From Blautia faecis (lineage in GTDB: Bacteria > Bacillota > Clostridia > Lachnospirales > Lachnospiraceae): DNA of 38,078 nucleotides. The translations under genes were made by a program, and so were the position numbers. Shown here one piece after another: positions 1-8,598 of the stretch (its first letter is position 1; every line of letters begins with the position of its first letter). The stretch covers positions 1 through 38,078 of the forward strand of contig NZ_JAJCIA010000038.1 of the NCBI RefSeq assembly GCF_020554845.1, written 5' to 3'. Below the pieces are notes generated by a model, which saw nothing but the letters and a program-made list of their open reading frames with translations, was not told the DNA's origin and did not search any database.

Positions 1-14
1 TGATTTCTGTGCAT

Positions 15-51
15 CGCGAAGCGCGTTACTGTGAACGGAGTGAACAGTAAC
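15..51. repeat. REP-like palindromic repeat, family B, copy 1
   Basis: A GCGAAGCGCG segment is followed by an imperfect palindrome at 25-51 with arms GTTACT and AGTAAC. A related sequence with the same GCGAAGCG start and the same TGAACAGTAAC end lies on the minus strand at 16820-16855. Shorter pieces (GTGAACAGTAAC) occur near 20707 and inside the element at 21403-21511. It is non-coding, and its function is unknown. Confidence 0.5.
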
Positions 52-91
52 ATATGATTCTCTAAAGCATGTCCGACATTTTTTTGTTACA

Positions 92-138
92 AAACGGACA
101 TGTCGTCTATCGGCGACATCTCTATATATGAAAATCAG
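92..138. repeat. Dispersed repeat, family C, copy 1
   Basis: This stretch starts with AAACGGACA, continues through GGCGACATC and ends in an AT-rich ATATA...TCAG segment. The same order and spacing recur at 29352-29397, just after the GGDEF gene. The last part resembles the AGE-isomerase promoter region (minus strand, about 12438-12466). A hairpin CATGTCCG/CGGACATG at 68-75 and 95-102 overlaps its left end. I see no gene in 1-195. Confidence 0.4.
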
Positions 139-195
139 CTGCTGTGCGCCTGCGACACTCCCGCATCTGCCGTTCGTGACGTTCATAGTATCATG

Positions 196-639
196 TTAAT
201 TCCGATTTTTTATCAGTGACACAATAAACAAAATCAACGCCAGTACCGCAAAAAACGGAATCACTGCCACCAGAATATGAAACAGCAAAAAGACGACTAT
301 CAGCAGGATCACCACGCCCAGAAGTTTGCTGTACCAGGTATCAAACCGCCATACATGTACATGATTCCGGCTGGAGCTCTGGGTATTCTGTGCGTCATCC
401 GAATAGGTGCTGTACTCCTCATAATCCAGCTGCCCGTTATCCACATCTGTATCCAGCAAAGTCCTGGCGATCAGCCTGGGATCTCCAAGTTCATCAAGAA
501 CCTGCTGCTCATCGCGTCCACTACGTACCTGTGACTGAATATAATCTTCATAGTAACGCACATGCGCCGCCACCTTACCCTCATGCATCTGTCCGGACAG
601 CTGACTTCTCAATGTATCCAGAAATTCTGTTCTATTCAT
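196..639 (-). CDS. DUF1700 (HAAS-type) membrane protein
   Basis: The 147-residue protein has the usual DUF1700 layout. An N-terminal helical region (about residues 1-60, beginning MNRTEFLDTLRSQL and containing YYEDYI and ELGDPRLIARTLL) is followed by a charged, low-complexity linker. One or two strongly hydrophobic membrane segments then fill residues 104-140, ending in a basic SLIKNRN tail. Family members are often encoded beside PadR-type regulators and are thought to be membrane sensors or regulators; no PadR gene lies within the window on this side. The start follows an AAAGG at slightly long spacing. Function beyond the family is unknown. Confidence 0.75.
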   Translation of the reverse strand: MNRTEFLDTLRSQLSGQMHEGKVAAHVRYYEDYIQSQVRSGRDEQQVLDELGDPRLIARTLLDTDVDNGQLDYEEYSTYSDDAQNTQSSSRNHVHVWRFDTWYSKLLGVVILLIVVFLLFHILVAVIPFFAVLALILFIVSLIKNRN

Positions 640-884
640 TCAATTATTCAACCTTTCTTATATAAAACCACGAATCATTATCCTGTTTCAAACAGGCTCT
701 GTGCATTTTCTATTCTAACAATACTTGCCCTCATACGCAACTATCCAAGTCATAAAATTTTTATGAAGTCAGAAGCGGAGATTGTATTTTTCAATTCGGG
801 TAGATTTTATCCACGTTCAAAGCATTTGTTATTTTTCACAAATATACATCGTCTTTTTTGACAATAATGCTGTCTGTTAATTTA
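640..884. other. Intergenic region between DUF1700 gene and fhs promoter
   Basis: No gene is seen. The string TTCAAACAGGCTCT at 687-700 equals the right end of the MITE-like element at 17454-17560, so it may be a solitary relic of that element. The rest is AT-rich and should hold the minus-strand promoter for the DUF1700 gene, which I could not place. Confidence 0.3.
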
Positions 885-913
885 TTGACAAAATGTTTTT
901 TTAATGATACAAT
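885..913 (+). promoter_or_regulatory. Sigma-A promoter of fhs
   Basis: A consensus -35 TTGACA (885-890) and a near-consensus -10 TACAAT (908-913) are separated by exactly 17 bases. Transcription should start near 920, about 20 bases before the riboswitch aptamer. Confidence 0.85.
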
Positions 914-934
914 GAACACATCAATTGAAAAGCT

Positions 935-1097
935 TCTGAATACTGACGGATCGTGGAGTTAACCACAGGGACTTCAGGAGCAGATCATGAGGATTACTGT
1001 TTACAGCTGCTGCACCATATTTTGCAGACAGCATAGGCAGTAATTTCCAGCCGACCGTCTGGGCAGTATTTGAATCATCAGATACTGCCCTTTTTTT
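935..1097 (+). ncRNA. ZTP (pfl) riboswitch in the fhs leader
   Basis: Both conserved halves of the ZTP/ZMP aptamer are visible. The 5' half has ACTGACGGAT, then the hairpin GTGG-AGTT-AACCAC and AGGGA (942-973). The 3' half is CCGTCTGGGC (1055-1064), one base from the family consensus CCGCCUGGGC. The final GGGC is also the first arm of the intrinsic terminator at 1061-1097, so ligand binding would compete with termination. Predicted mode: high ZMP/ZTP, which signals low 10-formyl-THF, allows read-through into fhs. Association of this class with fhs is established; the switching direction here is inferred from the overlap. Confidence 0.9.
1061..1097 (+). terminator. Riboswitch-controlled intrinsic terminator
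   Basis: The GGGCAGTAT arm (1061-1069) pairs with ATACTGCCC (1082-1090), and TGA/TCA extends the stem around a four-base loop. Seven T residues follow. It overlaps the aptamer's 3' end and is the expression platform. Confidence 0.9.
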
Positions 1098-1196
1098 ACC
1101 GGGAGGTACCTCTGACATGAGGGAAATACCGTTGTCTTTTTAAGAAGCGGTCATATAAAAACCATTTAATCTTACACAACGAAAGGAGCTTTTATT

Positions 1197-2882
1197 ATGG
1201 GGTTTAAAAGTGACATCGAAATCGCACAGGAATGTGAAATGAAACCAATCACTGAGATTGCAGCTAAAGCAGGTATTGAGGACAAATATCTTGAGCAGTA
1301 TGGTAAATACAAAGCAAAAATCGACTACAATCTTCTGAAAGAAACAGATAAGAAAGATGGCAAACTGATTCTGGTTACCGCTATCAACCCGACTCCTGCC
1401 GGAGAAGGAAAAACCACTACTACAGTTGGTCTGGCAGACGCTATGCAGAAGCTTGGCAAGAACGTTATGGTAGCTCTTCGTGAGCCATCCCTTGGACCGG
1501 TATTCGGTGTAAAAGGCGGTGCAGCAGGCGGCGGATATGCCCAGGTAGTTCCAATGGAAGATATCAACCTTCACTTCACAGGTGACTTCCACGCAATCGG
1601 CGCAGCAAACAACCTTCTTGCAGCAATGATCGATAACCATATTTTCCAGGGCAATGCTCTTAACATCGACCCACGTAAGATCACATGGAGAAGATGTGTA
1701 GATATGAACGACCGTCAGCTTCGTAATGTAGTAGACGGACTTGGCGGAAGAACAAACGGTATGCCTCGTGAAGACGGCTATGACATCACGGTAGCTTCCG
1801 AGATCATGGCTGTTCTCTGTCTTGCAAGTGATATCAAAGACCTGAAAGAAAGACTTTCCAGAATCATCATCGGTTATACATATGGCAAACCGTCAGAGCA
1901 GAAACCGGTAACAGCTGGTGATCTTCATGCAGAGGGTGCTATGACAGCACTTCTGAAAGATGCTCTGAAACCAAACCTTGTTCAGACACTGGAGCATGTA
2001 CCTGCAATCGTTCACGGCGGACCATTCGCAAACATTGCTCACGGATGTAACTCCGTAACCGCTACCAAGATGTCTCTGAAGCTTGCTGATTACACCATCA
2101 CAGAGGCTGGATTCGGTGCTGACCTTGGTGCCGAGAAATTCCTTGATATCAAATGCCGTATGGCTGGTCTGAAACCAAATGCAGTTGTTATCGTTGCTAC
2201 TGTCCGTGCACTGAAATACAATGGCGGCGTTCCGAAGGCTGATCTTAACAATGAGAACCTTGAGGCTCTTGAGAAAGGTCTTCCAAACCTTCTGAAACAC
2301 GTAAGCAACATCAAAAATGTTTACAAGCTTCCATGTGTTGTTGCAATCAATGCATTCCCGACAGATACCAAGGCAGAGCTTGACCTGGTAGAAGCAAAAT
2401 GTAAAGAGCTTGGCGTTAATGTTGCACTTTCTGAAGTATGGGCAAAAGGCGGCGAAGGCGGTATTAAATTAGCTGAGGAAGTAATCCGTCTTGTTGAAGA
2501 GCCAAACGACTTCACATATTCCTATGAGCTTGAAGGCTCTATCGAAGATAAGCTGAACCAGATCGTTCAGAAAATCTATGGCGGTAAGAGAGTTGTTCTT
2601 ACAGCTAATGCTCAGAAGCAGGCAAAACAGCTGGAAGAGCTTGGATTCGGAAACTGCCCGATCTGTGTGGCAAAAACACAGTACAGCTTAACAGATGACC
2701 AGACCAAGCTTGGTGCTCCGACAGGCTTTGAAGTAACTGTTCGTAACCTGAAGATTTCTGCAGGTGCAGGCTTCATCGTAGCCCTCACAGGAGAGATCAT
2801 GACCATGCCAGGTCTTCCAAAGGTTCCGGCTGCTGAGAAAATCGATGTAGACGAAACAGGTAAGATCACAGGACTGTTCTGA
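1197..2882 (+). CDS. fhs: Formate--tetrahydrofolate ligase
   Basis: This cytosolic enzyme makes 10-formyl-THF from formate, THF and ATP, feeding purine synthesis and, in acetogens, the methyl branch of the Wood-Ljungdahl pathway. The 561-residue length is normal for the family. A P-loop, [13 protein letters not shown], lies at about residues 66-78. Other family-specific stretches are [19 protein letters not shown], the [14 protein letters not shown] segment and [14 protein letters not shown]. The start has AAAGGAG 11 bases upstream. It is transcribed alone through the ZTP riboswitch and ends at a strong terminator (2946-2978). The convergent neighbour is purC, whose pathway makes ZMP, the riboswitch ligand. 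Confidence 0.97.
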   Translation: MGFKSDIEIAQECEMKPITEIAAKAGIEDKYLEQYGKYKAKIDYNLLKETDKKDGKLILVTAINPTPAGEGKTTTTVGLADAMQKLGKNVMVALREPSLGPVFGVKGGAAGGGYAQVVPMEDINLHFTGDFHAIGAANNLLAAMIDNHIFQGNALNIDPRKITWRRCVDMNDRQLRNVVDGLGGRTNGMPREDGYDITVASEIMAVLCLASDIKDLKERLSRIIIGYTYGKPSEQKPVTAGDLHAEGAMTALLKDALKPNLVQTLEHVPAIVHGGPFANIAHGCNSVTATKMSLKLADYTITEAGFGADLGAEKFLDIKCRMAGLKPNAVVIVATVRALKYNGGVPKADLNNENLEALEKGLPNLLKHVSNIKNVYKLPCVVAINAFPTDTKAELDLVEAKCKELGVNVALSEVWAKGGEGGIKLAEEVIRLVEEPNDFTYSYELEGSIEDKLNQIVQKIYGGKRVVLTANAQKQAKQLEELGFGNCPICVAKTQYSLTDDQTKLGAPTGFEVTVRNLKISAGAGFIVALTGEIMTMPGLPKVPAAEKIDVDETGKITGLF

Positions 2883-2945
2883 TTTTTACATGTCAGCCAG
2901 GTTTCCGTGTAAACATGGATTTGGCACGTTGCTCACAAAAATCAA

Positions 2946-2978
2946 CGCCCGGGAGACCCAAACTCCCGGGCGCTTTTT
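2946..2978 (+). terminator. Intrinsic terminator after fhs
   Basis: A perfect 10-bp GC-rich stem, CGCCCGGGAG (2946-2955) with CTCCCGGGCG (2963-2972), is followed by a short T run at 2974-2978. Confidence 0.9.
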
Positions 2979-3029
2979 ACATACAAGCAAAGTGTATCCT
3001 TTGAAAATAAAATAAAGGATTTTATCAGC

Positions 3030-3054
3030 CTGCCAGGGACAGACGCCCTGGCAG
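3030..3054 (-). terminator. Hairpin after purC
   Basis: CTGCCAGGG (3030-3038) pairs perfectly with CCCTGGCAG (3046-3054). On the minus strand it lies just past the purC stop and is followed by AT-rich sequence with only short T runs, so termination may be incomplete. Confidence 0.6.
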
Positions 3055-3069
3055 TATTATGTATATTAC

Positions 3070-3942
3070 TTATTTCAGCTTCTCCCCTGTAAGCATCTCA
3101 TATGCCTGGAGATATTTGTCGATTGTCTTGTCCACGATTTCCTGTGGAAGAGTCCAGTCGTTGTCCGGGTTTGCTTTCAGCCAGTCACGGGCAAACTGCT
3201 TGTCAAAGGATGGCTGGCCATGACCTGGCTCATATCCATCTGCCGGCCAGAATCTGGAGCTGTCCGGTGTAAGCATCTCATCACCAATAACAATATTACC
3301 ATTTTCATCAAGTCCAAACTCAAATTTGGTATCTGCAATAATAATACCTTTGCTTAAAGCATACTCAGCACATTTTTTATATAATGCGATGGTGTAATCA
3401 CGAATCTTCTCTGCATACTCCTGACCATGTCCCGGATAGTATTTCTCAAGATGGGTAACGCTCTGCTCAAAAGAAATATTCTCATCGTGGTCGCCGATCT
3501 CAGCCTTGGTAGAAGGTGTGTAAATAGGCTCAGGCAGCTTGTCAGACTCTTTCAGACCTTCCGGAAGAGTAATTCCGCAAACTGTACCATTCTTCTGGTA
3601 GCTTGCCCAGCCGCTTCCAGTGATATATCCACGAACGATGCACTCAACCGGGATCATATCCAGCTTGCGGCACATCATGCTGTTTCCGTCAAACTTATCC
3701 TGCTGGAAAAACTCCGGCATATCTTTTACATCAACAGAAATCATGTGGTTCGGCAGGATATCCTGGGTCATATCAAACCAGAACTTGGACATCTGTGTAA
3801 GAACAGTGCCTTTCTTCGTCACTTCGTTGTTCAGGATCACATCAAAACAGCTGATACGGTCTGTCGCAACCATGATCAGGCTGTCTCCGTTGTCGTAAAT
3901 CTCGCGTACTTTGCCTTCTTTAACTGGCTTCATTTCCTGCAT
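3070..3942 (-). CDS. purC: Phosphoribosylaminoimidazole-succinocarboxamide synthase
   Basis: SAICAR synthetase joins aspartate to CAIR with ATP in de novo purine synthesis. The protein shows the nucleotide-binding KPVKEGKVREIYDNGDSLIMVATDRIS start, the ECIVRGYITGSGWASY segment and IADTKFEFGLDENGNIVIGDE-type C-terminal motif, with DSSRFWPADGY. At about 290 residues it is the longer form of the family, larger than the roughly 237-residue E. coli enzyme. I place the start at the ATG of MQEMKPVKEG because GAGGTG lies at proper distance; the ATG 11 codons upstream has no good ribosome site. It is monocistronic, with a promoter at 4050-4078. I saw no purine riboswitch. Confidence 0.96.
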   Translation of the reverse strand: MQEMKPVKEGKVREIYDNGDSLIMVATDRISCFDVILNNEVTKKGTVLTQMSKFWFDMTQDILPNHMISVDVKDMPEFFQQDKFDGNSMMCRKLDMIPVECIVRGYITGSGWASYQKNGTVCGITLPEGLKESDKLPEPIYTPSTKAEIGDHDENISFEQSVTHLEKYYPGHGQEYAEKIRDYTIALYKKCAEYALSKGIIIADTKFEFGLDENGNIVIGDEMLTPDSSRFWPADGYEPGHGQPSFDKQFARDWLKANPDNDWTLPQEIVDKTIDKYLQAYEMLTGEKLK

Positions 3943-4049
3943 AGCTTTACACCTCATCACTTTTCTATTTTTCATTTTTGTAAAAGTCCCAAAGGCATGA
4001 CTGTTTCACAATCTCAGCCTGCCTGTCTCCGCTTTTACAGCACCCAATT

Positions 4050-4078
4050 ATTTTACCATTTTGCAAACAAAAAAACAA
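4050..4078 (-). promoter_or_regulatory. Predicted purC promoter
   Basis: On the minus strand, TTGTTT (4073-4078) and TAAAAT (4050-4055) are separated by 17 bases. The leader to the chosen purC start is about 100 bases. The rest of 3943-4268 contains this leader and the divergent HAD promoter and no further gene. Confidence 0.6.
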
Positions 4079-4153
4079 TTCTCTTAAATGCCGAAATCAA
4101 GGCATCTTTTCCCGAAATCCATGTGAATCTTCACATGTAACCATTCAAAGTGA

Positions 4154-4183
4154 TTGATTCCTGCACTATCTTCGTTTTATAAT
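4154..4183 (+). promoter_or_regulatory. Predicted promoter of the HAD phosphatase gene
   Basis: TTGATT (4154-4159) and a consensus TATAAT (4178-4183) are 18 bases apart, divergent from the purC promoter. Confidence 0.6.
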
Positions 4184-4268
4184 AAGAAAATATAACCAGC
4201 AGGATACTCTGCCTGCGAGGGACATTTCAGCTCACAAAACTAATTTACCATATATTCCAGGAGGCACT

Positions 4269-5069
4269 ATGATCTATAAATTTGCAGCCGCCGACATGGA
4301 CGGTACTTTATTAAATGACAAAAACGAAATTACACCATACACCATCGAAATAATCCGGCAGGCAGCCGCGCAGGGACTGATTTTCTCCATTTGCACCGGG
4401 CGCCCCATTCAGGGAGTGGAGCGCTATCAGAAACAGCTGGGCATTCAGGGACCTGTGATCACTTATAATGGGGCTATGATCCTGGATTCTGCTGACGGAC
4501 GCGTTCTGTATAGACAGGAGCTGAAAGCTGACGATGCGCGTCTGATTCTGGAAGCAGGACTGAACTATGATACTACCATGTGCATCTGGTCGGACAATAA
4601 ATTATATGGGAACAAGCTGAATGACCGGATTCAGGAATACAGCCAGGCTACCAAGGTAACGCCCCTTCTCATGCCATCTATCGACGAGCTTTTGGCGCAG
4701 GGGATTACGAAAATTCTCTGGTATGACGATGTTTCCCAAATTCAGCAAATAGAAAAAGAGCTACGGAAAACAGCTCATTTTCATAACGTAACTTTTTGCA
4801 CCTCCAAGCCCTTCTATCTGGAGTTCTTCAGCAGTAAGGTGTCAAAGGCTGCAGCTATTGATTGCATTGGTAAGCTCTACGATTTCACCCCCGCTGAAAC
4901 TATCGCTATCGGCGACGGTTTCAATGACCTCTCCATGATCCGCTATGCTGCCCTTGGCGTTGCCATGGCAAATGCACCAGATGGCGTGAAAGAGTCTGCG
5001 GATTATATCACTGCACGCACTAACAATAAGGATGGTGTTGCAGAAGTTCTGGAAAAATTTGTTTTATAG
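4269..5069 (+). CDS. Cof-type HAD-IIB family phosphatase
   Basis: A 266-residue cytosolic haloacid-dehalogenase-superfamily hydrolase, probably acting on sugar phosphates or other small phosphorylated metabolites. Motif I is DMDGTLL (residues 9-15), with the two catalytic aspartates. Motif II is SICTGRP at about 41-47, the conserved lysine lies near SKVSKAAAI, and motif IV is IGDGFNDLSMI followed by GVAMANAPDGVKESADYIT. This order and the cap inserted after motif II fit subclass IIB (Cof/YbiV/YidA type). GGAGG precedes the ATG at good spacing. Substrate cannot be told from sequence. It is transcribed alone, between its own promoter and a terminator at 5087-5131. Confidence 0.9.
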   Translation: MIYKFAAADMDGTLLNDKNEITPYTIEIIRQAAAQGLIFSICTGRPIQGVERYQKQLGIQGPVITYNGAMILDSADGRVLYRQELKADDARLILEAGLNYDTTMCIWSDNKLYGNKLNDRIQEYSQATKVTPLLMPSIDELLAQGITKILWYDDVSQIQQIEKELRKTAHFHNVTFCTSKPFYLEFFSSKVSKAAAIDCIGKLYDFTPAETIAIGDGFNDLSMIRYAALGVAMANAPDGVKESADYITARTNNKDGVAEVLEKFVL

Positions 5070-5086
5070 GATCATGACTATACAAA

Positions 5087-5131
5087 AATGGTGATTGTGT
5101 TAATTATTTCACATTCAACACAATCACCATT
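5087..5131. terminator. Hairpin between HAD gene and kinase gene
   Basis: AAATGGTGATTGTGTT and AACACAATCACCATT (5087-5101 with 5117-5131) form a perfect 15-bp stem with a 15-base loop. It lies just past the HAD gene and downstream of the convergent kinase gene, so it can serve both. Confidence 0.7.
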
Positions 5132-5165
5132 CTATTAATCCGTTTTAAACCAAATTATGTCCGCC

Positions 5166-5260
5166 TTGCTATATCTCTTGCAGATTCTTAAACATTACAA
5201 CTGTAGACTTCGCTCTTACAGCCGAATATGCTTGCTACATCTCTTACAGATTCTTAAACA
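5166..5260. repeat. Duplicated 3' end of the sugar kinase gene
   Basis: Two 29-bp copies, 5166-5194 and 5232-5260, differ at only two positions and lie 66 bases (22 codons) apart in direct orientation. The inner copy contains the last codons and stop of the kinase gene (read TTTAAGAATCTGTAAGAG on the minus strand). The outer copy has CAA in place of that TAA. Confidence 0.75.
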
Positions 5261-6710
5261 GCGGCTTCATAGCCGGATACAGTTCTTTGAACTTCTGGTA
5301 TCTCTCCTCATATTTCGCAGCCAGTTCTGGAGTAGGCTCTACAGTATCCACTACTTTTGCAAGCTTCTTACCAGCAGTCTCAACGTCCGGATAAACACCG
5401 CATCCTACTGCTGCCAGCATAGCACCGCCAAGGGATGGTCCCTCTTCCACTTCCAGAACGTCAACCTTAATATTCATAACATTTGCAATAATCTGCTTCC
5501 ACAGCGGGCTCTTTGCACCACCGCCACAGATCTTGGTACGCTCAATTTTAATTCCAAGACTCTTTGCAACCTCCAGAGAATCACGAAGTGCGAAAGCAAC
5601 TCCCTCCAATACAGCCTGAGTCATATCTGCTCTTGAGGTGTCCATGGACATACCGAAGAATACGCCTCTTGCATCTGGATCGTTGTGTGGGGAACGCTCG
5701 CCCATCAGGTATGGCAGGAAGAATACGTGATTCTCACCAAGCTTCTGGATAGGCGCCTGCTCTGCTGCGAAGTCCTTCGTTCCAAGAATCTCCTCGGCCC
5801 ACCATTTATTACAGGAAGCAGCGCTGAGCATACATCCCATCAGATGATAGCTTCCATCTGCATGGCAGAAAGAATGAAGGGCATTGTGCTCATCTACACC
5901 AAAATTCTTGCTGGAAATAAATACAGTTCCAGAAGTACCAAGGGAAATATTGCACTGTCCATCACCAACTGTTCCAGTACCAACAGCTGCTGCCGCATTG
6001 TCTCCAGCACCAGCGATAACCTTTACATTCTCAGAGAAGCCAAGCTCTTTAGCAACCTCTGGCTTCAGTGTTCCAACAACCTCCCAGCTCTCATAAACCT
6101 TCGGAAGCTGCTCCTCTTTCACACCGCAGATTTCCATCATTTCTTTAGACCAGCAGCGATTCTTTACATCCAGAAGAAGCATACCTGAAGCGTCAGATAC
6201 ATCTGTGCAGAAGGAGCCGCTTAAACGATAAGCCAGGTAATCCTTTGGAAGCATGATCTTCACAACTTTTGCAAATTTCTCTGGCTCATTTTTCTTCATC
6301 CACAGGATCTTCGGAGCAGTAAAGCCGGCAAATGCGATATTTGCAGTATACTGGGAAAGCTTGTCCTTTCCGATCACATTATTCAGATAATCTGTCTCTT
6401 CAGAAGTACGTCCGTCATTCCACAAAATTGCAGGACGAATTACCTGATCCTGATCATCTAAAGTTACCAGTCCATGCATCTGTCCGCCGAAGCTGATTCC
6501 GGCAACCTGGGAGCGGTCAATGCCCTCTGTCAGTTCTTTCATACCAGCCATACTCTGGGTATACCAGTCTTCCGGATTTTGCTCAGACCAGCCCGGATGC
6601 GGGAAAAATAATGGATATTCTTTTGATACGATATTACAGATTTTTCCGGATTCTTCCATAAGAAGAAGTTTTACTGCGGAAGTACCAAGATCAACACCGA
6701 TAAAATACAT
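5244..6710 (-). CDS. xylB: FGGY-family carbohydrate kinase, xylulokinase type
   Basis: ATP-dependent sugar kinase of about 488 residues. The N-terminal phosphate-binding segment is MYFIGVDLGTSAVKLLLM. The body has SFGGQMHGLV and RPAILWNDGRT, typical of xylulokinases. GAGDNAAAAVGTG and CGGGAKSPLWKQI belong to the C-terminal actin-like domain. I start it at MYFIG because AAGGAGG sits 7 bases upstream; the longer frame would place that ribosome site inside the gene. It lies downstream of a fucose-isomerase-family gene, with a weak terminator between (6798-6833). Together they would turn an aldose into a ketose 5-phosphate. D-xylulose is the expected substrate, but ribulose or another ketopentose is possible. 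Confidence 0.9.
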   Translation of the reverse strand: MYFIGVDLGTSAVKLLLMEESGKICNIVSKEYPLFFPHPGWSEQNPEDWYTQSMAGMKELTEGIDRSQVAGISFGGQMHGLVTLDDQDQVIRPAILWNDGRTSEETDYLNNVIGKDKLSQYTANIAFAGFTAPKILWMKKNEPEKFAKVVKIMLPKDYLAYRLSGSFCTDVSDASGMLLLDVKNRCWSKEMMEICGVKEEQLPKVYESWEVVGTLKPEVAKELGFSENVKVIAGAGDNAAAAVGTGTVGDGQCNISLGTSGTVFISSKNFGVDEHNALHSFCHADGSYHLMGCMLSAASCNKWWAEEILGTKDFAAEQAPIQKLGENHVFFLPYLMGERSPHNDPDARGVFFGMSMDTSRADMTQAVLEGVAFALRDSLEVAKSLGIKIERTKICGGGAKSPLWKQIIANVMNIKVDVLEVEEGPSLGGAMLAAVGCGVYPDVETAGKKLAKVVDTVEPTPELAAKYEERYQKFKELYPAMKPLFKNL

Positions 6711-6797
6711 TTTTATCCTCCTTAAGTTCATGCCTTAGGCGTTCCTTCTAGGCTTTCCGGACAGAACTCTCTTAGAATGCTCTGCCCGCCTATTCTA

Positions 6798-6833
6798 AAA
6801 ACAGCCGTACCGCATAAAGTGGTACGGCCGTTT
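6798..6833 (-). terminator. Internal operon terminator between isomerase and kinase genes
   Basis: AAACAGCCGTACCGC pairs with GTGGTACGGCCGTTT (one A-C mismatch and one wobble), and on the minus strand the stem is followed by five T residues. It should lower kinase transcription relative to the isomerase. The remainder of 6711-6950 holds a second small hairpin near 6869-6890 and no gene. Confidence 0.65.
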
Positions 6834-6950
6834 CTATATACGCCTATAATTCTATTCAAATCGTCCCTTCCTGCTTTTTTAAGCAAGAAGCAATCATTCT
6901 ACATTGCTCTCAACTTTGTACACAGCAATTACTTACTGTTTATTTAAGCA

Positions 6951-8432
6951 TTAGCCCCATGGATTCTCTGTAGGATATCTTACACCAGCTGGCTGGTTGT
7001 AACCGATCTTCTTAACATCAAGTCCAAGGAATTTCACTACTTCGTAGAATGCCTTTCCATAATGTCCGAACATAACTGCACCGTGATGCGGGTAATTACC
7101 CTCGATCAATACGTGACGGTAGAATCTTCCCATCTCTTTGATTGCGAAGATACCAATACCACCAAAGGATCTTGTAGGTACGTCAAGAACTTCACCTTCT
7201 GCAACATAGGAAACAAGCTCTCCCTCAGAGTTGCACTGCAGACGATAGAATGTAATATCAGAAGCAGCGATATCACCCTCCAGAGTTCCTCTTGTGAAAT
7301 CTGGTTCAGATCCTTCCGGCTCAAGAAGTCTGTGCTGGATCAGCTGATATTTAACAGCTCTGGAATCGCACATCTTGCAGGCCGGAGTATTTCCGCAATG
7401 GAAGCCCATGAATGTATCGGTAAGCTTATAATCATATTTGCCCTTGATATCCTCATCATAGATGTACTGAGGAACGGAGTTGTTGATGTCAAGCAGTGTA
7501 ACAGCGTCATTGGAAATGCAAAGTCCGATGTACTCGCTAAGAGCTCCGTAGATATCAACCTCGCAGGATACCGGGATTCCTCTTGCAGCAAGACGGCTGT
7601 TTACATAGCATGGCTCAAATCCAAACTGTGACGGGAATGCAGGCCAGCATTTATCAGCAAATGCAACGTATTTTCTGGCGCCCTTGTGAGCCTCAGCCCA
7701 ATCAAGAAGAGTAAGCTCGAACTGTGCCATTCTCTCACTAAGGTCAGCATAGTATCTGCCCTCGCCCATTTCCTTTGCCATATCTGCGCAAACCTCTGGG
7801 ATACGAGGATCGTTCTCATGCTCTTTGTAAGCAACCAGAAGGTCAAGCTCAGAGTTCTCTTCGATCTCAACACCCAGCTCATAGAGTCCTTTGATTGGTG
7901 CGTTACATGCGAAGAAGTCCTGTGGACGTGGTCCAAAGGTAATGATCTTCAGGTTACGAACACCGATAACGGTACGTGCAACTGGTACGAAGTCAGCGAT
8001 CATGGTAGCAATGTCAGTTGCAGTTCCAACCGGATATTCCGGAATATAAGCTTCAAGATGACGCATCTTTAAGTTGTAGGAGCAGTTCAGCATACCGCAG
8101 TAAGCATCACCACGACCATTGATCATATCGCCATCGCCCTCAGCAGCAGCTACATACATGCAAGGTCCGTCAAATCTCTCAGCAATCAGGGTCTCTGGAG
8201 TCTCTGGTCCGAAGTTTCCAAGGAAAACAACAAGTGCATTACACTCAGCTTTGTTTACATCCTCGAGAGCCTTCTCCATGTCTTTCTCATTCTCAACAGT
8301 TACTGGACATTCATAAAGCTCACCCTTGTAAGCGTCCATGATAGCTGCGCGTCTCTTCTCAGAAAGCTGAATCGGGAAACAGTCACGGCTTACTGCGATT
8401 AATCCAAGTTTTACTACTGGTATATTGTTCAT
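6951..8432 (-). CDS. L-fucose/L-arabinose isomerase family protein
   Basis: This 493-residue protein has the overall layout of the fucose isomerase superfamily: an N-terminal Rossmann-like region (VVKLGLIAVSRDCFPIQLSEKRR), a central substrate-binding domain, and a C-terminal metal-bearing domain with FGGIGIFAIKEMGRFYRHVLIEGNYPHHGAVMFGHYG. Such enzymes interconvert aldoses and ketoses with Mn2+. The CGNTPACKMC segment is notable. GGAGG lies 10 bases before the start ATG. It sits between a DUF4867 gene and a xylulokinase-type kinase gene, under an AraC regulator, so a pentose, 6-deoxyhexose or related sugar is the likely substrate. The exact substrate is unknown, and fucI itself is not assured. 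Confidence 0.85.
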   Translation of the reverse strand: MNNIPVVKLGLIAVSRDCFPIQLSEKRRAAIMDAYKGELYECPVTVENEKDMEKALEDVNKAECNALVVFLGNFGPETPETLIAERFDGPCMYVAAAEGDGDMINGRGDAYCGMLNCSYNLKMRHLEAYIPEYPVGTATDIATMIADFVPVARTVIGVRNLKIITFGPRPQDFFACNAPIKGLYELGVEIEENSELDLLVAYKEHENDPRIPEVCADMAKEMGEGRYYADLSERMAQFELTLLDWAEAHKGARKYVAFADKCWPAFPSQFGFEPCYVNSRLAARGIPVSCEVDIYGALSEYIGLCISNDAVTLLDINNSVPQYIYDEDIKGKYDYKLTDTFMGFHCGNTPACKMCDSRAVKYQLIQHRLLEPEGSEPDFTRGTLEGDIAASDITFYRLQCNSEGELVSYVAEGEVLDVPTRSFGGIGIFAIKEMGRFYRHVLIEGNYPHHGAVMFGHYGKAFYEVVKFLGLDVKKIGYNQPAGVRYPTENPWG

Positions 8433-8598
8433 AATAGGTATTCCTCCATATTTTAATTTTTTAAGAAACTTTCAATTGTGGTAGCTATGTAAGCTCCTCA
8501 GGTCTCAATATTCATTTTTCAAACAGACTTTAGTAGTTACCCACCAACAACGTGTCGGTTTATCTTCTGAAAAAAATGAGCAACTATGAATTATTTTA

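Noticed and set aside
3943..4049. Possible purine riboswitch in the purC leader
   Set aside because: No conserved purine aptamer loops or terminator are seen in the leader.
5157..5636. Long plus-strand frames opposite the kinase gene and similar frames opposite fhs, feoB and the ATPase gene
   Set aside because: They are antisense shadows of genes with clear families; compositions are atypical and no ribosome sites exist.
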